The translations under genes were made by a program, and so were the position numbers. 64,000 bases of DNA from positions 26,575,923-26,639,922 of the forward strand of contig OX377201.1 of the NCBI GenBank assembly GCA_947396885.1. Reading direction: 5' to 3'. The notes below the pieces were generated by a model that saw only the letters and a program-made list of their open reading frames with translations, made no database searches and had not been told where the DNA came from. Shown here one piece after another: positions 44,466-55,500 of this stretch; within the stretch, counting starts at the first letter, position 1; every line of letters starts with the position of its first letter. This DNA comes from Heligmosomoides polygyrus polygyrus (Eukaryota > Nematoda > Chromadorea > Rhabditida > Heligmosomidae).

Positions 44466-44540
44466 CACCGCAACGCAGGAGATTGAACTCCTGGCCTCCC
44501 TCGCATGAAGCAACGCCTCTATCCATTGCGCCCCGAGCCT
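44466..44540 (-). pseudogene. tRNA-like sequence, degenerate
   Basis: On the minus strand GGGGCGCAATGGATAGAGGC resembles an A box, and CCAGGAGTTCAATCTCCTG forms a T-arm-like stem with B box. The acceptor arms do not pair, so it is a SINE head or dead tRNA. GTTGCTTCATG resembles the RTE-associated tRNA-like module at 35.3 kb. Confidence 0.45.
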
Positions 44541-45799
44541 CATGATGGCGGAGACATCGCAGGCGAACTAGAGACCATCAGCGCTTGTGAGCGCCCCATA
44601 ATAACTTCAAGGACCCTCTACTCTTTGGTTTTCCGACCTGGCAGAAAAGAAACACATTTTTATACTAATTGAGGGGTGGGGATTTTTTATTATATGACGT
44701 TTTAATTCACTAAATTCTTCACTTTCCCTGTTCAGACACACGCTTCGGAACATTCCCTTGTTAGAACCAAGCTAATAGGTGAAGTCTTAGGGAAAGCGCA
44801 GGAAGGGGTGAGCCTTCATGACACTTCATGGGGTAAGGGATTACGAAAGGAAATTCAAAGGGACTAGAGGCTAGACAACTACATGACTCTTCCAGGTGAG
44901 AACTCCTACCGGTAGAGCGCCTAGTGACTGTGACGGAGTAAAATGGCGCCGAGATTCTCTTAAATTCACTCCTGACCAAGTAATGCTGTAACTATTCCTT
45001 CTTCCGACCTACAGGGCATGCTGACAAACGCTGACACTTTCACTTTCGTCGAAAACATTGAGAAAATAAAGAATGCTTCAAATTTCTTCTACAGTTGTTA
45101 GTACCGACGCGTTTCACTCATTTCCAAAAATTGTTCAGGCCTTCGTCAGCACAACTGCAACGATCATTTTCATTTGGAAGTGGCACTTGCCGCTGAGTCA
45201 CAAGACTTCGCTCCATGGCCACAGACCACATAAACGAAGTGAACAGCCAACTGAGAAGGATGGAAAGGCGGACGACGGCGAACACTACTTATTTCATCCG
45301 CTTCTGAACGAGTGCAAATTCCCGCTGCCTAACACCTACGCAAGTGATATTGTGGTATGAGCGTTTGAAGCTACACATGCAATGTTGTTGGTCTACTAGC
45401 CTTCGAAATCCGAACTGGTCTATGTCGCGAACATGGGCAGCATCAGGGGTGGTGACGCTCCAGCCAATCAGTCCTCATGAAATTGGCATGTCATTCAGAG
45501 AGGGCTTGTATGGTCAGAATTCTGATTGCCTGGCGTGTATTCGACCGGCGCTCTGCCTGGTTATCGTTGGCTGGCGGGTCCTCTCAATGCTGCCCATCTT
45601 CGTGACATATACCTTAGAATTTGACTCAGAACATCTAGTTTAGTCTTCTCCACATTTAATTCGCTAATTATTTCACTTTCACCGCTTCTGTGTAGCTAAC
45701 TCATCACGTAACACAAGGATTAAGCGCCGCGTATATTGTAGGATTCCAATTAAGTGCAAGAGACTTTCTATTTCACTTCCTTCCGATGTTCAAACAAGC
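44541..45799. other. No gene recognised
   Basis: ORFs such as 45073-45360 on + lack motifs. No repeat boundary was found before the giant palindrome copy 2. Confidence 0.35.
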
Positions 45800-46984
45800 G
45801 CTGGAAACAGGGTCAAGCGTGGGGTTCGATTTTTGCTGGAAATTTACGACCCCCCCTCAGAAGCGGAATTTGTACGACTCCCTCCCTCTCTCTTCCACTG
45901 TTCTATTTCTTGTATTTCTTGATTTTTTCAAGGTTTCTTGTGCAGCTTGAACTCTGTAATAGATTCTTCTTTTCAGGTGCGGCTTCGGCACTGAAAAGGA
46001 CAATGAAACGAGTTGCCTGAACAATAATGTTTTCAAAACACAATAAAATTCTTTAAAATTTTGAACGCTATTTTCGACACTTCAAAATAAAGATTTTCTG
46101 ATAGCAGTTTCCAATCATCACTGTTCAATTTATGGAGTTTTTTTTTCAGGACACCATGGACACGGAACATTCTTCTACCTGAAGTAGCGACGTTTGCATC
46201 TGAAATTGTGCTCCGAAATTGTGTTATATAAAAATCTGAGTATTACTTTCTGACGACGACTTAAGTGCTTTCCTTATAAATTTTTTGAAGCGTTCCTCGA
46301 ATCGATTATGGAGCGGAAAAAGGAAGGATGGACGATGGACTTCTCTATGGAAATAATGCTCTCCCATCCTAAGAAAACGTCATAAAAAAACGAAAATGGA
46401 GCTAAAAAACCCCAGCTCTGTACATGATACAGCAAAAAAACAAGATTCTCCGCAGCGATGACGGAACTGCGATGACGATGTGATTAGGATGGATCGTAAG
46501 CAAAATTCTCGTTTTTCATGAAAAAATATTTTTTTAGCCGAAGCAGACCACCCATACGAATAAAATTTTGCCACAAAAATTTCCAAGTCATGATCAATGC
46601 ACAGTGAAAAAATCATGATTTTCTGGATCGAACAGGATGAATCGACCTCCGGTCGACTTTGCACCAACGTCATCGGAGCATGAAACTAAACGTTCACAAA
46701 AAGGTTCATAACACGGTAAGTTTTTCGTATTTTGAAAATTCTTCTAGCCTCTCGAGAAGAGGATAAAACGTTCTTTCTCATATTGTGAAAATCGTTTTCC
46801 AGAAAAGGAGTCGTCACGCGTGGCTGCTGGTTCGATTTTTGTGCGAAAAAATGAAGTGGCTTCACAAAAATATTCATAACTTGACCAATTCTTCGAAGTT
46901 TCAAAATTTCGCTAGCTTTTCAGAAACTAGAGGAAGAGCCCTTTCTTGCTGTATGAGAATTAATGTCCAAAAATTCGGTCTTCA

Positions 46985-47075
46985 TGCGCGGTAGGGGGGT
47001 TCGATTTCGGGTCCATTTCGCAAAAATACGTCCCGAAAATCGAACCCCCTGCCCCGCATGAAGACCCCTTTCTTG
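46985..47075. repeat. Core hairpin 1 of giant palindrome copy 2
   Basis: CTTCATGCGCGGTAGGGGGG is mirrored by CCCCCTGCCCCGCATGAAG, with an inner TTTCGGG/CCCGAAA stem. The centre is near 47018. Confidence 0.85.
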
Positions 47076-47359
47076 GAAAACGGTTCTTATATGGTTAGAA
47101 AGCATATTTGCTCTATTTTTTGAAGAGCAAGAGGAATTTGTGATTTTTGAAAAAATAGCCGAGATATGATCAATTTTTGCAAGTCGTGAACTGAGTCGCG
47201 GATTCGCGGATCGACTCTTCGCCGTCGTCATCGGTGTGATCTCACAAAAATATTCATAACTCGACTAATTTTTCGAAATTCAAAAATCCCGCTAGCTTTT
47301 TGAAAAGTAGATAAACAGCGCTTCTTTACGGTTACAAACACGTTTAGCAAAAAACGGAT

Positions 47360-47450
47360 CTTCATGCGGGGCGGGAGGGGTTCGATTTCTGGTCGATTTT
47401 TGCCGAAAATCGACCAGAAAGCGAGCCCCACATGAAGATCCCTTTTTTGG
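47360..47450. repeat. Core hairpin 2, centre of giant palindrome copy 2
   Basis: TTTCTGGTCGATTTTTGCC meets GAAAATCGACCAGAAA with almost no loop, at the dyad axis near 47404. The same words form the centre of copy 1. Confidence 0.9.
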
Positions 47451-47714
47451 AAACCGGTTTTTATATGGTTAGAAAGCATATTTGCCTTATTTTTTGAAGA
47501 GGGAGTGGGATTTTTAAATTTCAAAAAATTAGCCGAATGATGAACATTCTTGTGAAATCACTCCGATGACGCCGGTGAAGGATTCAGTTCACGACTTGCA
47601 AAAATTGATAATAACTCGGCTATTTTTTCAAAAATCAAAAACTCCTCTTGCTCATCAAAAAATAGAGCAAATGTGCTTTCTAACCATATAAGAACCGTTT
47701 TCCAAGAAAGGGGT

Positions 47715-47810
47715 CTTCATGCGAGGCGGGGGGGGGTTCGATTTTCGGTACGTATTTTTGCGAAATGTACCCGAAATCGAACCTCCCCTGCCGCGCATGA
47801 AGACCGAACT
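47715..47810. repeat. Core hairpin 3 of giant palindrome copy 2
   Basis: CTTCATGCGAGGCGGGGGGG is mirrored by a CCTCCCCTGCCGCGCATGAAG-like block. The centre is near 47755, about 350 bp from the central hairpin. Confidence 0.85.
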
Positions 47811-49502
47811 TTTGGACACTAATTCTTATATGTATAGCAGGAAAGGGCTCTTCCTCTAGTTTTTGAAAACCAAGCGGGATTTTAAAACTTCGAAGAAATG
47901 GTCAAGTTATGGATATTTTTGTGAAGCCACTTCATTTTTTTCGCACAAAAATCGAACCAGCAGCCACGCGTGAAGACTCCTTTTTTGGAAAACAATTTTT
48001 ACACGATGAGAAAGCGAGTTTTATCTACTTTACGAAATGCTAAAAGAATTTTCAAAACTCGAAAAACTTACCGAGTTATGAACCTTTTTGTGAACGTTCA
48101 ATTTTATGCTCCGATGACGTTGGTGCAAAGTCGACCAGAGGTCGATTCAACTTGTTCTATCCAGAAAATCACAATTTTTCACAGTGAATTGATCAAAACT
48201 TCTGGGTTCTTGTGGCTAAATTTTATCTGTATGGGTGATCTGCTTCGGCTAAAAAATAATATTTTCATGAAAAGTGAGAATTTTGTATGCGATCCATCCT
48301 CGTCATATCTTCATCGCAGCGGAGAAGCATAGTTTTTATTGTATGTTAAGCCCGACTTAAAATTTTATATGATACAGTTTCACTCTCTGTCGTCCTGTCC
48401 TTCAGAAGGCAGAAAAAAATTTTCCAGCGAGGAGTCCATCCATATTTCAATTGCGATTGATCATGTCAGAGAACGCAGTAGCCGCATGTAAACTGCCGTA
48501 ACACGGAGATTTTTTGAGGCTCCTGGAAAATTCATAAAGCTTTAGTAGATGTGTTTTCTATGCTTCAAAAGGCAGGTTCTAAAAGTAACGTGTTTCATGT
48601 GATTAGTGTGTCGATATCTTTTCGGTAAATCGAGACGTCTGATCATATAGAATATCGTTTCAGAGAAACATAGTTTTATCACTGTGTGTCAAACGGGCTT
48701 AAAATTTTATACGGTGCGATTTCATTTTCTGATGCTGTTTCCTGCAGGAGAGAAATTACTTTTCAAGCAAGTTAGTCCTCCGGTTGCCATTCCGTCATCG
48801 ACTCGAAGAGCGCTTCAAAAATCTTGTAGGGAAAGCACTTAGGTCGTCCTCAGTAATTAACACTTGAAATTTTATAGAGTGCAATTCTGAAAGCAGATGT
48901 CGCTCATCAGGCAGAAAACTACCGTGTCCATGACGTCCTGGGAAAGTCTGAAAAAATTAAAATCTCTCATTGACCATAAATCTGCACACAGGAAATCTTT
49001 ATTTTTCACTGCACAGTAATCGGCATTAAAAATTTTTTTGATATTCAATCCTATTTTTTAACTCCAGAAACGCAAGTGCTTGTATAACGTGCTGTATAAA
49101 CGCAAGTGCTTGTATATCTCCGCATTGTCGTAGTCACAGCTGGAAAAAACAACTTATTAATAGATGCAAACATCATCTAAGAACCTGAATTTGGAGAGAG
49201 TCCTCTGCCAAAACCGAGAGAGTACGACCCCCCCCTCCAGACGAGGCCGCAGTACGACCCCCCCCCCCCCTTCGATTCCCGAACCTCAAGCTTGACCCTG
49301 GCTGGAAATCCTTCACATGTCAACGACTAGAGCCTTCTTTTGAAGCAAAGATTTATCAAGGCAACTATTTAGTACAAGAGGCCATTAATTTCCATCACAA
49401 GAACCGCCTGGCTCGCCTTATGCAGTCAAAAGTACAGTTAAAGATGAGACTAAACAAAATGAAGGTTAGACGACGATGTTGAATTAACTCTGGAAATTTC
49501 AG

Positions 49503-52500
49503 GGTTGGCGCATAAGTGAGCGCATGCGGCAGCTAAAATGCCCGTTTGAAGATAAAGACCTCGCGACAATGGACAGCGAAGGCTACATGTACGTCCACCC
49601 ACATTTCGCGAACTGGCCGAGAATCACCAGCGGTGTGAAATGCAAGGTGCGAAGAGAGGGGGTAACCTGGTCCCTGCACTTTGTACACGACGTCAAGTAT
49701 GAATCACAACAAAAGGTCGCCTTCAGATCTAATCTCGCACTTCTACTTCAGGTAGTCTTCATCGAAGGGGGTTTGCAGAAAAATGAATCGGTTGACAGCT
49801 TTAAGAGATTTGAAGAAGTGGCCACTGTCGAGGTATGCTCACCTTTAGCATTCCCGGTCCACTTTCCACCCATTTGCCCGTGTTAGAATTACGTGACCTA
49901 ATTTAACCTAGGCTCCAGAGAATACTCGGTTCTACGCCAATGCCGACGCTTTTTACATCCGCTGCCACCGGAACGAAAGCAAAATTTTTGAGAAACCCTT
50001 CGCCGGAATGCGCGACTTTGGAAGAGAGAAGAACAAGGTTTCTCTTTCGGAATCTTCTTATGGCATGTTTTGCCTTGTAAAATGCTTCAAATGAAAAAGG
50101 AACCTTGCAGTTTAGGCATACCAAAAATCACTATAAATTTATTTCGGTGTCATTTTTGGAAATAGTGGAGACGATAAGCATTCATTAGTTTCGAAATTGA
50201 AATGTTGCAGGCTTAGTTTTTGTTTAGTCTAAATAAATAAGCAGGGTATGAAATTGTGAGGTGATCAGTTTCCTAGCAGATCAAGAAAGGAATGCAGTTG
50301 CCACATAGAGAATTATGGCATTTAGAACAAGAAATTTCTAGGATAACTGCAATCCTAACGTTTTATGCCATGCAAAGTTTGCGGCGAGCGGTAGCGCAGC
50401 CGGAAGTGGTGCCGATACCGATTCTCCGGGGTCGATGGATCGGTACCAAACTTGTCCTGTAAGGATAAGTCGCTGAATTGTTCATTGGCTAGCCAGCATA
50501 AGTTACTATATAGGTCGAATACACACTCAAATCTCCTCCATGACATCCTGGAGAAGGAGAATGCACTGATTAACTTCGTAGTTTATCCTTACCCTCTACA
50601 AATTGCAAAAATGCAGTTTCTGAATGCATTTCGTTCGCGGGATGAAACCGCATGAAAAGCATGTCATGCTGTTGTAATCAGCTTCCGGAAGAATCAATTC
50701 ACGGGACTTTTAAGTGCTTAGCGTATCGAGGCATGTTATAGGCTCTTGTTGCGCAATGACATTCGTCTGAGCGCAGTTTATTTTATTGTCGATGTGCGCT
50801 GTGCTATATCACTGTCTAAAGAATACTAGTTTGCTTTGGATTGGGTGTCGGAGCAGCCAAATTTCGTTGCAGAGTTAATGGGTAACCTTGTGCATTATGA
50901 TGTAATATAATAAGTAGTTGGCATACACCATTTTTTATGGAAGTTCGTTGAGGATAAACTCCTATGGGTGTTTGTTATGTTCACTGAACGATAAGAACGA
51001 GTGTGATTTCGAAGAATTTAAAGCATAGGACCTTGTCCGGAAACACTGTCAGCCTCTTTGCGCATGCTAAACATGTTTTTTCACTTCTTAGATTCCTGAT
51101 CCACTCAAATCTTTAAAAGCTGATAGGCGAGCGAGTAAGGTAAAAAGAGTAAAGTACAGAAAAGAAGGAAGGCCAATTTTCAGAAGTTAGAAGAAGGAAG
51201 GAAAGCAAGAAAAGAAGGAAACCCATTTTTCTGGGACATATTTTAGAAGTTAAAACGGCACGCTGATTTGTTTACTCCCTTATTTTTAATCATTTCAACT
51301 GTGGCTCGCAGCTTTCCAGCAAGCCTACGAAATCCATAAAAAAACAAATACTGGGAAGAAAGCTAGCATCGTTGCATTGAAGTTAGGCGATCTATCCTAA
51401 AGCCTAGATGTAATCTTTAAAAAGGAGAGCTTTCTTGGGATTTGATGCACGGTTGGTGAACATCAGATAGCCCTGAAAGAGTAGTAGGAACTAGCTGATA
51501 CTATGTTTGGAAAGGTGTTCAGAATACCTAAGCCCGCCTTTTTTGCATCAACTTTCGAAGAAAATGGATCCAAGATAGTACTTCCGGAAAAGAACAAAGC
51601 ATTTGGAGTGTGACTCTTTTGACTTACAAACCCTATAGTCCCATAAGAAGGGTCCACTATTCCTCTCCATTTTGAAATTCTCGAGCTAACCAAAGAACGT
51701 TTCGTTCACATAGCAAAGATAGGTATTAGAGATAGTTATGGAGTGCAGAGGATAAAGGGATAGCTTTTAAAGGAGTTTGATTGCTATTACAATAGGCTTT
51801 TAATTCGTTTGTAATTAATTGGCCAAAAGACGCTATACGCTAAACAAAATGGAATTACGCAATTATGTGCTAGTCGTGCAAAGTTTATACATTTTCATTT
51901 TCACGACGAATTGGACACTTTTAAAATCAAGACAGACACTATCAAATTAATTTGGACACGTTTAAAACCAAACTGGACACTCGTCTGAACTTGTCTGAGG
52001 CTTTTGAAATCAAGGAAATCTCTTCCAAATCGAAATGAGCTTCTTCTACATTAAACTAGAGACTCTCCAAAAAGGTTGGAATATTTTTTTTCCAAAGAAA
52101 TTTTTTGTATAACTTTCTTTAAAGTTTTAAATCACCCACCCAATAAGTGAACACATTGTTTCAAATTTAGCTTTTAAAAATTTAAGGAAATATTATAGTT
52201 AAAAGCTTGTTTGAAGGCCAGAAACGCGGCTAATTTTGGGGCAAAAAAGAGAGTGCGCCATGCCCTCGCCCAAGACGTTTTTGTTCGACTGATAGCAAAA
52301 TTTCTGTTTGCATAGAGTCTCACCCCTGTAAACGGTACAGCAAAATCAATTGTGAGATACACACATATTCCCATTTAGATGCATAAAAGATGCAAGCAGC
52401 ATTTACACAACCAAAAATCGTATGTAAAAATAAATAAAGAAAAATCGCAACTAACCTTTCGAGTATTGAACGAAAAATTATTACAATCAACTTAACGAGT

Positions 52501-55500
52501 TTGTGGTGGCGATGTCCGTTCCTTCACGTGGTGCCACTGGAAACTGCTCGCTCTGCGAGCTAAGCTAAGCACGGACACTCGAATGCAGGCGACAGGCCCT
52601 TGTGACAGGCCGGCCTACGAAGACCCATGTCACATCACATGGTTGATGACGTTACATGAGTATCGAGATAGTGCTACGGCGTCCGTGGGAGCCGACGCGC
52701 ACTCGCAGAGCCCGGCGAGTGTGAGAAGTATGCGAGGGTCCCTGATGCGAGGGCAGCATCGGGGGGCAACTGAGCTAGTCCGAAAGTCCCGTAACGTAAG
52801 CAGAACCCGCGTGGCAACGCTGAATGTGGGTACGTTGACGGGCCGCTCGTGCGAGTTGGTTGAAGCACTGGAGCGTAGAAGAGTTGATTTCTGTGCGGTG
52901 CAGGAGACGAGGTGGTCCTGCCGCAAGTCAAGGGACATAGGACGAGGCTTCAAGGCCGTTCTATGTGGAAGTCCCAGGACCACCAGTGGAGTTGGAGTCA
53001 TCGTCTCCGAACGATTTCGTGACTCGATTGTAAGCGTCGAACGCTTTGACGACCGATTGATGAAGATCGTTGTTGCCGCTAAGGAGCGACTCTATCACCT
53101 CTTCTCTGCGTATGCTCCGCAGACTGGCTGCTCCGATCAAGCCAAGGATGAGTTTTGGAGCCTGCTTGATGAGAAGACAGCAGAGGTGCCGTCGAAAGAT
53201 GTCATCATAGTCGCTGGTGACCTTAATGGGCACATCGGCGCGACGAAAGACGGGTACAGCTGTCATGGTGGATTCGGTTACGGGTCGCGTAACGCCGATG
53301 GTGAGCGTATCCTGGAATATGCGGAATCGCATAACCTCACCATAGTAAACATCGTATTTCGTAAACGCGACTCCCACCTCATCTCATACTATAGTGGGAA
53401 CTCCAAGTCTCAGATAGATTTCGTCCTTGTGAAGGATCGCGACCGAAGTCTTGTCACAGATGCAAAGGTCGTGCCGTATGAGACGGTCGCCCCACAGCAC
53501 CGACCGCTGATCTGCACCCTAAAGATTGCCCCTCCAAGGCAGAAGCAGGTCGAGCGATGCGGTGCACCGAGAATCAAGTGGTGGCGAATGAGAGAGAAGG
53601 AAGCAGCTGTGATTTCTCGCGTGCGGCTACCGACAGTCACAACTGTCGACGAAACTTGGAAGAAGGCTGCCGACGCGATACGTGAAGCTGCAAGGTTGGA
53701 GCTCGGCATCACGGTGCCTGGACGACGCAAGGTCGAAAAGCAGGCGTGGCTGTGGAAAGATGATGTGAAAGCAAAAGTTCGAGAGAAGAAGTCGCTCTAT
53801 CACGTGTTTCTCAGCGACAAGACAGCCGATAACTGGCGGAAGTACCAAGAAGCGAAGAAAGCTGCAAAGAAGGCCGTGGCTGTTGCAAAGGCCACTCATT
53901 ACGAAGATGTCAACGAGAAGCTCGAGTCACGCGATGGTGAGCGGTATCTATACCGACTTGCTAAGAGCCGCCATCGCCAAACCGAGGATGTTGAAAAGTT
54001 CGTTGGCATCAATGATGAGAACGGCCATCTTCTGACAGACCGCAAAAAGGCGCTGAAGCGATGGCGTGATTACTTCGAGGAAGTTTCCACTATGGAATTT
54101 CCTCACCCGGCCATCCCTTCTGTGGCTTCTGTTCACGGTCCCGTACACAAGATCACCGTGCAGGAGACAGAAGCGGCTGTGAGGAAGATGAGGTCAGGCA
54201 AAGCTACTGGGCCCGACAACGTGGCAGCTGATCTGTGGAAGTCAAAGCGGTGGTACCCTGCTGAGTGGTTGCCGAAGTTCTCTAACCAGGTTGTGGCGGA
54301 GAAGAAGGTGCCTGAGTGTTGGCGCCAAAGCACGACGATTCCGATTTGGAAGAAGAAGGGCAGTCCTGCAGACTGCTCCAATTACCGTCCGATTCGCTTG
54401 CTCTCGCACAGCATGAAGATCTTTGAGCGAATTGTCGATGGTCGAATTCGTGACATCGTCCAGCTTTCCAGCAATCAGTGCGGTTTCGTAGCTGGCTGTG
54501 GCACCATTGATGCCATACATGCCGCCCGCCTCTTGTTAGAGAAGCATCGCGAGAAGCAGAAGCCAGTGCATATCGCCTTCCTCGACTTGGAGAAGGCCTT
54601 TGACCGCGTACTGCGTGAAGTGATATGGTACGCCCTGCGACGACATGGAGTTCCTGAAGAGCTCATAGAGTGGGTGCGAATCCTCTACTCTTGCCCAAAG
54701 AGTAGAGTTCAAGCTGCAGCCGGAATTTCGATGGAGTTCCCCATCTCTGTCGGGGTACACCAGGGTTCTGCGCCTTCCCCACTCCTTTTTGTTGTCGTGA
54801 TGGACGCCATTACACGAGATCTTCAGAAGCCAGTCCCCTGGACACTGCTTTATGCTGATGACGTAATGCTCGCTAGCGAAAATAAAGGTGAACTCGAGCG
54901 AGAGGTGCAAGCTTGGTGTGATCGCTTGGAGTGTTTTGGACTCAGATTGAACGTGAAGGAGACCGAGTATCTAACGACTGACGTTAATGAGTCCAGCTCC
55001 ATCAAGGTTAACGGCATCGAGCTCCCACGCACTTCGGTTTTTAAGTACCTGGGATCAGCAGTAGCATCCGATGGCAATCTGATGATTGAAGTGAACTAAC
55101 GCGTGAGTGCAGCTTGGTCCAAGTGGCACCTCGTTGACTGGCGTGCTCTGCGATAGGAAGATGCCAGAGCGCTTGAAGTCAAAAATATATAGAACTGTCG
55201 TCCGGCCGGTAGCGATGTACGGTGCTGAGTGTTGGCCTGCGACCAAGGAGGTTGAAACGCGCCTCAGCGTCATGGAGACGAGGATGCTGCGCTGGACGGC
55301 TGGAGTCACGCGCCTGGACCGCATCCGAAACGATGTCATTCGGCAGAAGTTCGGTGTCGCGCCGATAGCGGACAAGATGCGCGAAGCTCGCTTACGATGG
55401 TACGGCCACGTTCTGCGCGGAGAAGAAGACAGCGTCCGCAAGATAGGCCTTAAGTTCGAGGTGGTAGGAAAGCGGCCTAGAGGGCGTCCGAAGCAGCGCT

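Larger units (their letters stand above)
45808..49300. mobile_element. Giant palindromic transposon, copy 2 (3493 bp)
   Basis: The 8-bp duplication GCTGGAAA flanks it exactly (45800-45807 and 49301-49308). It lies in the opposite orientation to copy 1: its left end CAGGGTCAAGCGTGGGGTTC equals the right end of copy 1, and its right end equals copy 1's left, including the TCGTACTGYGGCCTCGTCTG stretch. The dyad axis is at about 47404, so the arms are 1.6 and 1.9 kb. Core hairpins are centred near 47018, 47404 and 47755. No protein is recognisable. It ends about 200 bp before the first DUF229 exon and is probably in an intron or the 5' flank of that gene. Confidence 0.85.

Noticed and set aside
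44466..44540. Functional tRNA gene
   Set aside because: T-arm and box-like words exist, but the acceptor ends do not pair and the anticodon arm does not fold.
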